A stretch of 64,000 nt of DNA from Pyxidicoccus caerfyrddinensis (GCF_010894405.1 NZ_JAAIYA010000001.1:803065-867064); one strand, 5' to 3'; shown: positions 18,336 through 28,800, counted from the stretch's first letter. Numbers and translations are program-made. Notes: a model not told the origin generated them from the sequence alone.

Positions 18336-19688
18336 ATGCGGCGCTTTCAACGCTTCGGGTGGGCCGCCCTCGTCTCACTCGCCATCCACCTGGCGCTCCT
18401 GGCCCTCCTCTGGAAGGTGGCGCCCCCGGCGGCTCCGGCCACACGTCCATCCCCCCAGCCCCCGCTCGTCGTGGAGATCGTCACCCGCCCGAAGGCCGCG
18501 CCGCCCGAGAAGCCCACGCCCTCACACGAAGAGCCGCTCGCGAAGCCACCGCCGCGACGTCGCGAGCCTCCTGCACCCAAGCCTCCGCCGCGAAGCGAAC
18601 CGCTCCCCCGAGATGCGCCGCCGGTGGAGGCCGGTCAGGCCCCTTCCCCCTCCGAGTCTGACGACCCGACGGAGCCCCCACCCTCCACAGGTGAAGCATC
18701 GGGGCAACCACCGTCCGAGGCACCGACAGGCCCGGCACCCGAGCCCTCCGCCATCGCCGGGTCCACCGGAGCGCCGCCCGACGCACCGAGCCGCCCCCGC
18801 GCGGCGGACGGTTCCATGTATCCGTTGCCACCGTCGCTGATTCCCGGAGGCCCGCCCCTCGCGGGCCCGAAGCTCCAGAGCGGCCGCACGTTGCGCCCGG
18901 GAGACCCGAGCCTGGCCCCCGAGCTGCTCGCCGCCCAGGAGCGAGGCCGCGTCCACGGGCGCGTGAAGGGCTTCATCGAAGACGACCAGGCGGAGCTCCG
19001 CGTGGACAACGGGCTGATCGACTCGTACTTCAGCCGGCTTCGTGAATCGCTCGAGAAGTCGCTGGAGGACGCGCCCGTCTTCGACGGCACCAGCCTGCTG
19101 GAGCAGGCCACGACGTCATGGGCCCCCCAGGCCGGCAGGTTCGGCGCGACGGGAAATCCTGGCACGGGCCCGGCCCCCATGCCGCCCACTGTCGCCGAGC
19201 ACCTCAAGGCCCTGCAGGAGCGCGGAGACGATTGGATGGAGTACCTGCGCGGGCGCGTCCAGGCCGGCGAGGAGATGCAGAAGCTCGCGGGCGGCGGGGG
19301 CAAGAAGCTCGTCGTCACCCTCGAATTGCACCAGGGACCCGACGGTTCGCTGCGCGACGCGAGGCTCGTGTCGACGAGCGGCAACCCGGGCTACGACGCC
19401 TATGTCCTCAACGGCGTGCCGCCTGCGCTGGTGAAGCTCGGGCCTCCGCCCGATGGCGCCCGGGGCGTGCGCCTGGACGGCATCCACACGCTCTGGTCCG
19501 TGGAGGGCCGGGTCGTCTACCTCCGCAAGCTCAAGGACCTCAAGACGCAGGACAGCCTCTACATGGCCGCGGCGCTCGCCGCCGGGCTGCTCGCCGGCCG
19601 CTTCGAGGAGACCACGGGAGAAATCGAGGTCATCGACTTCCGCAACCCGCGCTTCGTGTGCCAGGCCCGCCTGCTGCGCGTGTACTGA
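18336..19688 (+). CDS. TonB-like energy-transducer family protein
   Basis: A 450-residue protein with the TonB plan: a single N-terminal membrane helix (ALVSLAIHLALLALLW, about residues 9-24), then a long periplasmic Pro-rich region (about 30-190). A C-terminal alpha/beta part (about 330-400) resembles a TonB C-terminal domain (KKLVVTLELHQGPDGSLRD, then NPGYDAYVLN). The start at ATG 18336 puts the membrane helix at the N-terminus and has GGGAG five bases upstream. No ExbB/ExbD genes or TonB-dependent receptor are adjacent, so its motor and partner are unknown. It could equally be a TonB-like linker in a trans-envelope machine, common in myxobacteria. The following small gene begins 65 bp later. 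Confidence 0.7.
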   Translation: MRRFQRFGWAALVSLAIHLALLALLWKVAPPAAPATRPSPQPPLVVEIVTRPKAAPPEKPTPSHEEPLAKPPPRRREPPAPKPPPRSEPLPRDAPPVEAGQAPSPSESDDPTEPPPSTGEASGQPPSEAPTGPAPEPSAIAGSTGAPPDAPSRPRAADGSMYPLPPSLIPGGPPLAGPKLQSGRTLRPGDPSLAPELLAAQERGRVHGRVKGFIEDDQAELRVDNGLIDSYFSRLRESLEKSLEDAPVFDGTSLLEQATTSWAPQAGRFGATGNPGTGPAPMPPTVAEHLKALQERGDDWMEYLRGRVQAGEEMQKLAGGGGKKLVVTLELHQGPDGSLRDARLVSTSGNPGYDAYVLNGVPPALVKLGPPPDGARGVRLDGIHTLWSVEGRVVYLRKLKDLKTQDSLYMAAALAAGLLAGRFEETTGEIEVIDFRNPRFVCQARLLRVY

Positions 19689-19753
19689 CGCGCAGCCCCT
19701 GACACCGCCACGTGGTTGGTCCAGGGGCCAGGGCGGGGGTAGGCTCACGGCCC

Positions 19754-20248
19754 ATGGCTCGTCGCAAGAAGGCCGAGGAGATGGCCGCTCGCGTCCGCAA
19801 CCTGCTCGCGATGGACGCGGCCGGCGTCATGCGCCGGCTGGATGCGCGGCGTGACGAGATGTTCGCCCTCTTCTCGCGACTGCGCAGCCGCGAGCCGCTG
19901 CTGGGCACCATCGCCTCGCGCTACGCCAGCGGCGCCTTCGAGCACCTCATCCAGCTGCCTGAGCAGGAGCAGGCGGTGGTGGACCACTTCTACGAGCGCC
20001 TGGACGAGCTGCGCTGGTACTTCACGTACACCGAGGACATGCCCGGCACCGCGCAGCAGATCTTCACCAAGCTGCACAAGCGGCTGGAGGAGGCCTACCG
20101 GGTGCTGGTGGTGACGCTCGGGCCACCGGTGCCGCCGGACGGCTCCCGCGTCGTGGACGTGCAGGCAGTCCGTCACGAAGGCCCGTCCCCTTCCGCGGAG
20201 TCGGCGCTGGACCGGCCCGCGGCCACCGCGCGCAATCGCCGCGCTTGA
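19754..20248 (+). CDS. Conserved-looking hypothetical helical protein
   Basis: A 164-residue cytoplasmic protein I do not recognise. The body (residues 1-120) is strongly helical and charged (MARRKKAEEMAARVRNLLAM, then a long amphipathic stretch ending LHKRLEEAYRVLVVTLGPP). A short Pro/Ser/Ala-rich tail follows. No cysteines, membrane segments or catalytic motifs are seen. The codon bias is that of a real gene. ATG at 19754 is preferred over 19712 because the coding signal begins there. It lies between the TonB-like gene and a large unknown protein, all in the same direction with short gaps, so it may be co-expressed with them. Confidence 0.65.
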   Translation: MARRKKAEEMAARVRNLLAMDAAGVMRRLDARRDEMFALFSRLRSREPLLGTIASRYASGAFEHLIQLPEQEQAVVDHFYERLDELRWYFTYTEDMPGTAQQIFTKLHKRLEEAYRVLVVTLGPPVPPDGSRVVDVQAVRHEGPSPSAESALDRPAATARNRRA

Positions 20249-20291
20249 GCGAATGCGCGCGGGTGCGCGGACCCGATAGGGAAAGGCAGTC

Positions 20292-22367
20292 ATGGTGACG
20301 GTGGCAGGTTGGGTGCTTCTCACGCTGACGGCGGCCTCGCCGGCCCCGTCACACTCCACGCACGAAGCCGTGTGCGGGCTCATGTGGCTGCACGCGTCGG
20401 AGCGCGCATACTTCGCTGAGAAGGACCGCTACGGACTCCCCGCGCAGGTCGGCTTCCTCCCCTCCCCCTGTCATGACGGGACGCGCCCGCCCGTGTCGGA
20501 GCCCGCCTCCGTGGGGGGCTGCGGGTTCGTCTTCACGGTGCTGGAGGCGGGCCCGTCCCCGGACGTGTTGAAGGCCGAGGCGAGCGGCGTGGGGCCGGGC
20601 GTGGCAGGACTGCGCTACGGGGTGGACGCGAGCGGCACCATCACCCGCACGGGAACGGGGGCTCCCGTCCGGATGCCCGACTGCGACGCCTGGAGGAAGC
20701 AGGCCGACCCTCTCTGGCGCTACCACGACATCGTTACGGAGAAGGACTGCATGGACGGTCCCTATGCCGAGGGCCATCCCTGTATGACGGCGCTCCAGGA
20801 ACTGGCGGCGCTGGCGAAGGCGGGCGTCGGCGTGGCACGAAAGGAGTACGCCGCCCACCCCACTGCGCGAGAGCTTGTGCCGCTGGAGCCGCCCTCTCCC
20901 GCCATGAACCTCTGCGGCCTGCTGGCCACGCGCGAGCTGCGCCTCGCCGCCGCGACGACGCTGGAGCGCCAGGGAGAGCTGGTGAACGCGGTGCTCGCTC
21001 CGCGGTGTCAAGCCGAGGGGCTGCGCGCGGCGCTGCCTCGGGTGTTCGCACGCTTCGATGCCGTGTGCCCGGGAGCGAACTGCCTGACGCTGCTGGCCCT
21101 GGCGAACAGCGCCGAGCTGCCCGGGCGCGACGCACTGTTCGCGGCCCACGCCCCCCTGGTGGCCAGGCTGCTCCGGGCGCAGGCTCCGGACGCACGGCGG
21201 CGGCTGCTCACCGAGGTCGTGGGCCTCTCGCCTCCGAGCGCAGGGGAGGTCAACGAGGCACTGCAGGGGCGCTGGCCGGGCCTGTCGCGCCTGGTGGACC
21301 TCCCGCGCTGGCCCGTGGTGCTCGCGCTGTTCGACGTGGCTCGCACGGAGCATCCGTCCCTGGCCGCGCCGCTGGACCTGCTCAACGAGGTGCAGGGCCA
21401 GGGCCCCGCGAGCCTCGGGGCCTTCCGCGCCTGGGCGGAGTCCGCACCGTGCGAGCAGCTCGCCGATGCCGACGCGCTCCAGCTCACGGGCGCGCGCCTG
21501 AGGGAAATCGCGCGCACCCACGAGAGATGCCAGGGCAGCACGGTGCTGGTGTTGCAGCGGCACACCGCCACCCTGCCACCTCACGAGCTGATGGAAGCCC
21601 TGGAGCCCCTGCCCGCGGAGAAGCTGCGCTGGATGATCAACGAGCTGGGGTTGGACGTGCCCTCGCGTGCCGAGGCGCTGGTGGACTGGGTCGTGGACCG
21701 CGAGCCGAAACTGCTCGAGGCCCTCAACATCAACGCGGCGGTCGTCCGGAGGCTGCTCGCACCGCGCAATGTGAGCCGCATGGGAGGCCGCGACGCGATG
21801 CTCGACTTCCTGCTCCGGGGAAATGGGACGCGGCACGGGACGATGGAGGAGGACGCCATTCCCGTGCTCATGAGCGAAGCGCTGCGCGGCCAGCCTCCCG
21901 TCGAGCGCGTGCGCCACGTGGCGTCACTGTTCCTCGGCCCCGACGAGAAGGCGCGGGTACTGGCGGGCGTGCTCCAGTCCCCGGATGCACGCGTGCGCGC
22001 CGCCGCCGCCGCCGGCATGGCCGAATGGGAGGACTCCACCGGCATCCCGGCCGACGCGGCACGGGCCTGCCTCGTGGAGGTCCGGCTCCAGCACCGCTGT
22101 ATCGGCGCCGCCACGGAGCCGCTGGGTCCGCCGCCCTCCGGGACGCGGAAGCTCTCCCCCCTGGGCCGCCGGTTGCCGCGCCATCTCTCCCCCGTGCCTG
22201 CACTGGAGACCTGGTGCGAGCGCGTGGAAGCGGCGGAGCGCGAGTGCGGGAGCGTGTGCGGTGGGGCGATGCCGCAGGGAGCGAAGCTCGCGCGGCTCGA
22301 AGCCGCCGCGGGCGAAACGCTCTCCCCTCTCGCGGCCCTGCGCGCCTGTACGTACTTCGATCCCTGA
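20292..22367 (+). CDS. Large protein of unknown function, probably exported
   Basis: A 691-residue protein with a weak signal-like N-terminus (VAGWVLLTLTAASPA). Residues about 22-130 hold four cysteines and an ASERAYFAEKDRYG segment resembling the soluble part of pilin-like proteins. The rest is long, helical and Ala/Leu/Arg-rich, with possible HEAT-like repeats (VRHVASLFLGPDEKARVLAGV and similar), and it ends in a Cys-containing tail (residues about 600-691). No enzyme motif is evident. Coding bias is strong and the frame is intact. It ends 26 bp before a convergent desaturase gene, with a terminator hairpin between. Function is unknown; the N-terminal resemblance is suggestive only. Confidence 0.6.
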   Translation: MVTVAGWVLLTLTAASPAPSHSTHEAVCGLMWLHASERAYFAEKDRYGLPAQVGFLPSPCHDGTRPPVSEPASVGGCGFVFTVLEAGPSPDVLKAEASGVGPGVAGLRYGVDASGTITRTGTGAPVRMPDCDAWRKQADPLWRYHDIVTEKDCMDGPYAEGHPCMTALQELAALAKAGVGVARKEYAAHPTARELVPLEPPSPAMNLCGLLATRELRLAAATTLERQGELVNAVLAPRCQAEGLRAALPRVFARFDAVCPGANCLTLLALANSAELPGRDALFAAHAPLVARLLRAQAPDARRRLLTEVVGLSPPSAGEVNEALQGRWPGLSRLVDLPRWPVVLALFDVARTEHPSLAAPLDLLNEVQGQGPASLGAFRAWAESAPCEQLADADALQLTGARLREIARTHERCQGSTVLVLQRHTATLPPHELMEALEPLPAEKLRWMINELGLDVPSRAEALVDWVVDREPKLLEALNINAAVVRRLLAPRNVSRMGGRDAMLDFLLRGNGTRHGTMEEDAIPVLMSEALRGQPPVERVRHVASLFLGPDEKARVLAGVLQSPDARVRAAAAAGMAEWEDSTGIPADAARACLVEVRLQHRCIGAATEPLGPPPSGTRKLSPLGRRLPRHLSPVPALETWCERVEAAERECGSVCGGAMPQGAKLARLEAAAGETLSPLAALRACTYFDP

Positions 22368-22368
22368 C

Positions 22369-22398
22369 GCCTGGGCCTCGTGAGACGGAGGCTCAGGC
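22369..22398. terminator. Bidirectional terminator hairpin
   Basis: An 11-bp stem GCCTGGGCCTC/GAGGCTCAGGC (22369-22379 with 22388-22398, one G-T pair) with an 8-nt loop lies between two convergent genes. It overlaps the stop codon of the desaturase. No T-run is present. Confidence 0.55.
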
Positions 22399-23550
22399 CG
22401 CGGTGGCCGAAGCGCTGTCGGGCGCGACGCCCTCTGCCTCGGCCTTGCGCGGCGAGAGGCGGCGCATGGAGCTCTTGCCGACGACGACGTCCACCATCTT
22501 CCGGGCGCGCGTCCAGACGCTCTCCTGGACGTAGGGCACGCCGTACTTCTCGCAGAGGGCGCGCACCTTCGGCTGCACCTCGCGGTACTTGAGCATGGGC
22601 AGGTCCGGCCAGATGTGGTGCTCGATTTGATAGTTGAGCCACAGGTGGGCGAAGTCGTTCAGGTCGCCGCCGGTCCGGTAGTTGGCGCTGCCAATCACCT
22701 GCTGCACGAAGCGCGCGCCGCGATTCTCCGGGGCCTCGTCGAAGCGGTACAGGTCCTCGCCGGTGTGGTTGGGCCCCACCACGAGGAACGTGTGCAGGCT
22801 GGTGAGCACGTCCGCCATCACCGAGTTGCACAGCGCGCTGAAGGCCGCCCACGGACCGATGATGAGGAACAAGGCGGGGAAGAGGACGAAGTTGATGGCG
22901 GCGTACGGCAGGTAGCAGTGGAGCACCAGCTCCTTCAGCTCCGCGCTCGTGAGCGAGCCGCCCTTGCGCCGGCCCTTGCGGCGCAGCGAGCTCAGCGTCT
23001 CGGGCGCGTAGTAGCTGGCGCGCCAGGTGAGCGCGAGCAGCGTGAGCTGGACGTAGCGGAACGCGAGCGGGCGGCTCGGGTTGCGCAGCGTGCCTTCCGC
23101 GTTGCGCTCCAGCAGGTCCGGGTCCGCGTCCTCACCGGTGTGCGAGTGGTGGAGGACGTTGTGCTCGAACTTCCAGGCCTCGGGCAGCATCCAGTCGAGC
23201 CAGTCGAGGAAGCGGCGCCCGCCCTTCGCGAAGCCCTTGCCGGTGCGCGACGCGGGCAAGCCCGGGACGCGGTCGTACCCGCGATGCCCCACGTGGTGCA
23301 TCAGCAGCCACCGCGTGGAGCGGCCCAGGCTGAGCGCCACGGCGCTGAACGGGTTGGGGGCGAGCCAGCACGTCGCCACGCCGAGCAGCGTGGCCGCCCT
23401 GCCCCACCGCTCGATCTTCCGCAGGTGCGCCGCGTCCGCCTCGCCGAGCGACGCATCCACCTGCTCGCGAAGCGCCTTCAGCTCGCGGTGGAAGCCCTCC
23501 ACATCCACGGAGGCCAGGTCGAAGTCGGGGGCGGTGCGGGACGAGCTCAC
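22393..23550 (-). CDS. Fatty-acid desaturase (membrane, three His boxes)
   Basis: A 385-residue integral-membrane di-iron desaturase. The His boxes are HHVGH (residues about 85-89), EHNVLHHSH (about 129-137) and QIEHH (about 308-312). The QxxHH third box is the form found in front-end acyl-lipid desaturases. Hydrophobic spans lie between boxes 1 and 2 and at about 210-260. The GTG start at 23550 (MSSSRTAPDFDL) is preferred because GAGGAG lies five bases upstream; the frame extends to 23658 but that part is Arg-rich and lacks coding character. It should introduce a double bond into membrane acyl chains using O2 and reduced ferredoxin or cytochrome b5-type donor. Substrate position is not predictable here. 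Confidence 0.9.
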   Translation of the reverse strand: MSSSRTAPDFDLASVDVEGFHRELKALREQVDASLGEADAAHLRKIERWGRAATLLGVATCWLAPNPFSAVALSLGRSTRWLLMHHVGHRGYDRVPGLPASRTGKGFAKGGRRFLDWLDWMLPEAWKFEHNVLHHSHTGEDADPDLLERNAEGTLRNPSRPLAFRYVQLTLLALTWRASYYAPETLSSLRRKGRRKGGSLTSAELKELVLHCYLPYAAINFVLFPALFLIIGPWAAFSALCNSVMADVLTSLHTFLVVGPNHTGEDLYRFDEAPENRGARFVQQVIGSANYRTGGDLNDFAHLWLNYQIEHHIWPDLPMLKYREVQPKVRALCEKYGVPYVQESVWTRARKMVDVVVGKSSMRRLSPRKAEAEGVAPDSASATAA

Positions 23551-23654
23551 TGACACTCCTCGGAGGGGCAAGGGGGCGCGAACGGTAACCTTCCACCGGG
23601 GAGCCCGGGAAGCGCCGCGTGCCGGACATAGCCGCCAGGGTACCAGGCGTCCAG

Positions 23655-23681
23655 CCACCCACCGTCGAAGGCGCTGGGTGG
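23655..23681 (-). terminator. Hairpin after the PDZ-protein gene
   Basis: CCACCCA (23655-23661) pairs with TGGGTGG (23675-23681) across a 13-nt loop, three bases past the TAG stop of the minus-strand gene ending at 23684. It lacks a T-tract, so strength is uncertain. Confidence 0.4.
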
Positions 23682-23683
23682 GC

Positions 23684-25621
23684 CTAGACCTGGATCTTCC
23701 TCCGGACGACCCAGACGTCCTCGACGTCGGAGCGCCCCGCGCGCCGGATACCCAGCAGGACGCGGCTGCCCTCGGGGCCGCGAATGGCCTGCACCGCCGA
23801 GGCGAAGTCCATCTCCACCACCTTCGTCCCGTCGATGCTCACGATGGAATCCCCGGGTTGCAGTCCCGCCTCGTGCGCGCCGCCGCCAGGGATGATCTGC
23901 CCCATCACCAGCGCGTCGTCGCGCGCGCCCAGCACCGCACCAATGCCCAACATCTCCGAGCGCTCGACTCCACCGTCGGCCACGGGGTTCAAATCGATGG
24001 GCGGCAGGGGCGGTGCGCCCGGCCCGACAGCCACCCGGTCCACGATGCGCGTGTCATGGCCTTGCGCGCTCACGGACAGGCTCAGCGTCCCCGGGGCCAG
24101 CCCGTCCAACGTGAAGCGGCCGGAGGTGTCGGTCATGGCGTCGAACACCGTGGACAGTGACGCGCCGTAGACGCCGCCCTCCACCTGCACGCGGGCTCCG
24201 GCGATGGGCCCGCCGCCTCCGCGCTTCACGACCTGCCCTTCCAGCCGGGCGCCGGGCTGCAGGGTGATGTCCACGGGGCCGACGTCCGCGGCATCCGGCG
24301 GCACCGTCACCGTGGGGGCGGCGGGGGCGAGCCCGTAGGAGCCAACCCGCAGGGTATAGGTGCCGGGAGCGAGCCCTTCCACGGCGAAGCGGCCCTCCGG
24401 GTCCACCACGGTGAGCGTCGAGCCGAACTCCCGCTCCAGGGGGCCGCGATGGAGCTGCAGCTCGAGCTGGAAGGAAGCGACGGGAGCGCCGCGCTCATCG
24501 CGCACGCGGCCGGTGAGGCGGGCGCCTCGGGTCAGGGTGAGCGTGAGGTCACGGCGGCCAGCCTCGACTTTCGGGACGGTCGCGCTCACGCGTCCGAGGA
24601 CTTCGGCGAACACGTCGTAGCGGCCCGGAGGGAGCCGCTCCAGGAGGAAGCGCCCGTCCGCGTCCGACAGCGTCTCGGCCACGGGGGCGCTGCCATCTTC
24701 GGCGCCGGGCAGGCTCGTGCCGCGGGGTTTCGTGGCGCGGACACCGGCACCGGCGATGGCTGTGCCTGACTCATCCACGACTCGGCCCGCGAGCACTTCG
24801 CTGGCGGTCGAGGTCACCGCCTTGAGCCGAAGCACGGCGCGCCGGCCCGCGAGGCGCGAGCTCAGCTCAGCCCTCGCGGGAGCGTGGCCCGGGTGGCGGG
24901 CCTCGACCGTGGAGCCCTCGGGAGCCTGGAGGCGGATGTCGCCTTCTGCGCCGGTGGTGAACTCGTCGTTGGTGGGGAACAACACCGTCTCCCCGGAGCG
25001 ACCGGTGAGGAGCCGCACCTGGGCGCCCGAGAGGGGCTTTCCGGTGGGGTCCTCGACTCGGACGGTCCAGGACTCCTCGGGGGTGAGGGCCAGCAGCAGA
25101 CCCTCCACGCCGCTGCCGGGACGCGCCGTGAGGCGGACGGGGCTCTGCCCCCAGTCCGGGCCGAAGGGCAGGAAGCCGTCCGCGCGAATGCTGGCGAGCT
25201 GCCAGAGTCCCTCCTGGTCCGGCATGAAGCGGAAGGATCCCGCCTCATCCGTGCGGGTGCTCGCGGCGCCCGAGGGACCGGCGAAGGTCAGCTCGGCGCT
25301 CGGGACACCCTGACCGGTGGTGGCGGACACCACGCGACCGGAGAAGGCCCCGGGCGCATTGGCGGGAGCCTCCGTGCGCCGCGCCGAGGGCAGCCGGAGC
25401 AGCGGGGCCGGCGTCGGGGGAAGGACCTGGGCCTGCTGAGGCTCTTTCGGTGGCGTGCTGGAGGGCTCGGGGCGCGCGCGGGCTGGAGTGGCTCCGGGCG
25501 TCTCCGTCACCATGGCCGGAGGAGCTTCGGGCTTCCGAGCAGTGGCCCACCACAGGACTCCGCCCAGCAGGAGCAAGCCCAGCGCTATCCAGCCCCCATA
25601 TCGGCGCTTCGTGTCAGCCAT
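23684..25621 (-). CDS. Membrane-anchored carboxypeptidase-regulatory-repeat protein with C-terminal PDZ
   Basis: A 645-residue protein with one N-terminal membrane helix (GGWIALGLLLLGGVLWWA, about residues 9-26) and a Pro-rich linker. About five to six carboxypeptidase-regulatory-like beta-sandwich repeats follow (about 90-545; typical YDVFAEVLGR and GTYTLRVGSYG strands after DADGRFLLERLPPG or DPEGRFAVEGLAPG turns). A PDZ domain ends the chain (about 550-640; GGAHEAGLQPGDSIVSIDG). The bulk lies in the periplasm. No peptidase active site is present, so this is a scaffold or binding protein rather than an enzyme. Similar Cna-B/CarboxypepD_reg proteins are abundant in myxobacteria and largely unstudied. 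It lies between the desaturase and PHP-fold lipoprotein genes on the same strand. Confidence 0.8.
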   Translation of the reverse strand: MADTKRRYGGWIALGLLLLGGVLWWATARKPEAPPAMVTETPGATPARARPEPSSTPPKEPQQAQVLPPTPAPLLRLPSARRTEAPANAPGAFSGRVVSATTGQGVPSAELTFAGPSGAASTRTDEAGSFRFMPDQEGLWQLASIRADGFLPFGPDWGQSPVRLTARPGSGVEGLLLALTPEESWTVRVEDPTGKPLSGAQVRLLTGRSGETVLFPTNDEFTTGAEGDIRLQAPEGSTVEARHPGHAPARAELSSRLAGRRAVLRLKAVTSTASEVLAGRVVDESGTAIAGAGVRATKPRGTSLPGAEDGSAPVAETLSDADGRFLLERLPPGRYDVFAEVLGRVSATVPKVEAGRRDLTLTLTRGARLTGRVRDERGAPVASFQLELQLHRGPLEREFGSTLTVVDPEGRFAVEGLAPGTYTLRVGSYGLAPAAPTVTVPPDAADVGPVDITLQPGARLEGQVVKRGGGGPIAGARVQVEGGVYGASLSTVFDAMTDTSGRFTLDGLAPGTLSLSVSAQGHDTRIVDRVAVGPGAPPLPPIDLNPVADGGVERSEMLGIGAVLGARDDALVMGQIIPGGGAHEAGLQPGDSIVSIDGTKVVEMDFASAVQAIRGPEGSRVLLGIRRAGRSDVEDVWVVRRKIQV

Positions 25622-25758
25622 GGTGCCTCATCCTCCGCAGGAGAGACGGGGCACGCAACTGCTACTCATGAAGGGATGCAGCCGGCGAACTTCGGCCGTC
25701 GTGAAGCAGGCTCGAGCTCGGCGAGAAGGGAGCAACTCCACAGTCCTTCTCTGACGCC

Positions 25759-25791
25759 GCTCCCCGGAGGAGGCACACCCCTCCGGAGAGC
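25759..25791 (-). terminator. Terminator hairpin after the PHP lipoprotein gene
   Basis: CCGGAGG (25764-25770) pairs with CCTCCGG (25780-25786), and flanking GCTC/GAGC extends the stem past a short internal loop. It begins about 11 bases past the minus-strand stop at 25802, the expected position for a terminator. Confidence 0.55.
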
Positions 25792-25801
25792 CGCGAGCCC
25801 C

Positions 25802-28800
25802 TTAGAAGAACATCGGGGCCGAGACGACGTAGTGGCCGGACGACAGCTCGGCCACGGCAATCACGGCCTTGTTCGCGGTGGACGGCGTGTAGTCGAACGA
25901 ACCACTGCACGAAGACATCGCGTTGCACTGCAGCGTCGCAATGGCGCCGTACCCGTCATCGTCGTGCAGGGTGATCCTGTTGATCTTCAGCGTGCCGGTG
26001 TCGTTGAAGTTCCTGGCGAACACCGTCAGCGTCCACGCATTGCGGTTGGGCAGGACGCTCCCCATCCACCAGCTCGAGTCGAACCCGGACGACTGCGTGG
26101 CCTGCAGCGCGACGTAGACGTTCTTGTCCTCGAGCCCCGGACCGTTCTGCACCGCGAAGGCCCGCTTCTGTGACAGCGCCTGCTTGAGGTGCGTGAAGTT
26201 GCGCCCCAGGGTCCACATGCCGGTCCGCGTCCCGGTCAGCGTGGAAGGACAGTTGTGCGCGGTGATGGTGCACGGCGACGTCGAGCAGTGGCAGTGCGCA
26301 TCCGAGTTGGCCGCCGGAGCCACCCGCCACCCGTAGCGGACGTACTGGAGGTAGCGGTTGATCTTCGGCTGCCAGGAGTTCGCGTAGTAGGCCGTGTTCG
26401 TCCACTTCTCCAGGTTCCCACCGCTCAGCTCATAGGTGGCCATCCGGGCGACGGCGGTCGACGACACCGTCATGTCCACCAGCGGGTAGTCGATGCTGAA
26501 GGGGTGGTTGATCTGCCCGAGCCAGTCATTGGCCGTGTCATCCAGATAGTCGTAATACACCCGGTTGTTTGGCTTCGCATCACCCCACTTCCGGGTCACC
26601 CCGTTCGTCCAGCTGTACGTCTGCATGTTGATGCCGACGGCCGGGAACAGGACGTTGAAGTGCCCCATCGAGAAGTTGCCTGCATCCGTCGTCAGGTTGG
26701 TGAGGTCGATACCCGTGGTCGGCTCGGTGCTGGAATGACTGCCCGAGTTGCTGGCGCCGGAATCCCGGCTGTCGAAGCGCTGGTCCGCGTTGGTGGAGAT
26801 GGGCCCTGCCTGCTCCACGCCGTCGACGAAGAACACCAGCCGCGCCGCATTGGCGGCTCCGCTGTCACGCGTGTAGAAGCCCAGCGCATCCGTGGTGACG
26901 GTGCCCACCGTGATGGCCAGCACCACGTTGCTCAGGGTGTCCGGCTCCGGCGAGCAGTCTCCGCTCATCTTCGTGTAGAGCGTGCCGTTGGTCAGCAGCA
27001 GCTCCGAGACGTCGATGTCGTACCAGGTGTCGATGGGAGCATTGCCGGGGAAGAGGTCCTTCTTCTCATCCCAGGACCGGCTCCAGCGGTCGTCCCAGGC
27101 CGGGGTGGCCATGTTGTACCAGGCCGGGCTCAGGGTATTGGCACCGGCGCAGCGAATCTGCCGGCGGACCTTGAATTGACCACTGGCCGAGGGGTTCTGG
27201 ACCTTGATCCTCAGCTTGACCGCGGACCAGGTGCCCGCCGCCTTGCTGGAGATGTCGAACTTCATGTGGCTCTCAATCGCGCCATTGGCGGTGCCGTTCT
27301 CCATTCCCATCGTGGGAATGAAACGCTCCGTCACTCGCGTGGCATCGACGGACTCCTCCTGCCGGTCGAAGCCCGCCACGTTCTTCCAGCCATCGTTGTT
27401 GACGTGCTCGGACAGCGCCACGAAGTCCAGCTTCTCTGTGTTCTTGAGGTAGTTGAGCACGTTGGTGGTGTGGGTCCGCAGCTGCGTCCCATCCCAGCCA
27501 TCTCCGCCATCGCCCAGGCCGTGGCGGTGCAGGTCACCCCAGACGGGCAGGTAGGCACCGCGGTTGGTGCCCGTGGCGCAGACGCCGCAGTCCGCGGTGC
27601 TGTTGGCGCAGTCCTCGCCCCGTCCGCAGATGCCGTCGGTCTTCACCGTCGGCAGCTGGTCGCTGATGAAGACCAGCATGGGCTTGAGGCTCGGGTCCTC
27701 CTTCGAGGCGAACGTGCCCGTACCGCCGGCCAGCAGCAGGTTGAGTGACAGGTCCTGCTTCGTCGTCGTCAGCGTGTCCGCCCAGGCGATGGCGTGGGTG
27801 ACGGCCTGGGTGACATCCACTTCGACCCAGCGGCCGGCCACCGTGTTGGAGATGCTGGCGATGGCCGTGGCGTTCGGAGCCCCCGTGCCCGCGGGCTGGT
27901 TGTCCCAGGTCAACCCCGTCTCACTCCAGGTCCACTGCGTGCCCGAGAGGGGCGCGTAGACGAGCGCGCTCGTGCCGCTCACGGTGGTCGTCGGATACAG
28001 CCGCAGCATCACCCGGCCGCGCGGGCTGGCCACGTCGTTGGGGATGGAGGCGCCGTGCAGCTGGATGCCGCGCAGGTCATTGAGCAGGGGCCGGGAGATG
28101 GGCACTTGGAGATAGGCCCGCCGGGCCGGGGCCGTGGCCGCGAGCCCGAGCGTGGTGGCGGAGCCCGCGTTGGTGCTGGGGTTGGCCTCGTCCACGAGCG
28201 CATCGGCAGAAGGGACAGCGCCGAAGTAGTCGACGACCAGCCGGGGCTGGGTGCTCTCGCCCTGGAGGATGGTGGCGCTCGCCCGGTCCACCAGGCAGAT
28301 GGCGTTGGTGTCGGTGCTCGCCACCGGCCGGATGATGAGCGTCTGCGTGGGCACCGCCGGATTGATGAGTGGCGTGACGTCGATGTCGAAATACGAGTTG
28401 TCGGCCGAACCGCCGGGTACCGTGACGAAGGCCGTCCCAGGCGTGGGCCGCGTGTTCCAGGTGACCGTCTCGTCCCAGGTCGTGTTGGTGCTGTTGTAGA
28501 CGCGGAAGTTGTGCGGCGTGCCGCCGTCCGTCCCGAGGTAGAGCCGCAACGTCACCCGCGAGACGGGGGCCACCAGCCCGGTGGTGTTGAACTTGAAGAC
28601 GACCCACTCATCCGTGCCGCCAGACTCGATCTGCGCGCACATCGGAGAGTAGGTGCCGTAGTTCGTCGTCGGCAGCCGCTCCTTGATGCGGGCGTCATGC
28701 GTGGCGACGAACTCCGTGGTCCTCGCATAGGTCAGGGGCTGCCGGGACGCTTCAAGGTCCTCGTCCGTCCCATCCACAGGGCCACAACCCAGCGCGAGAC

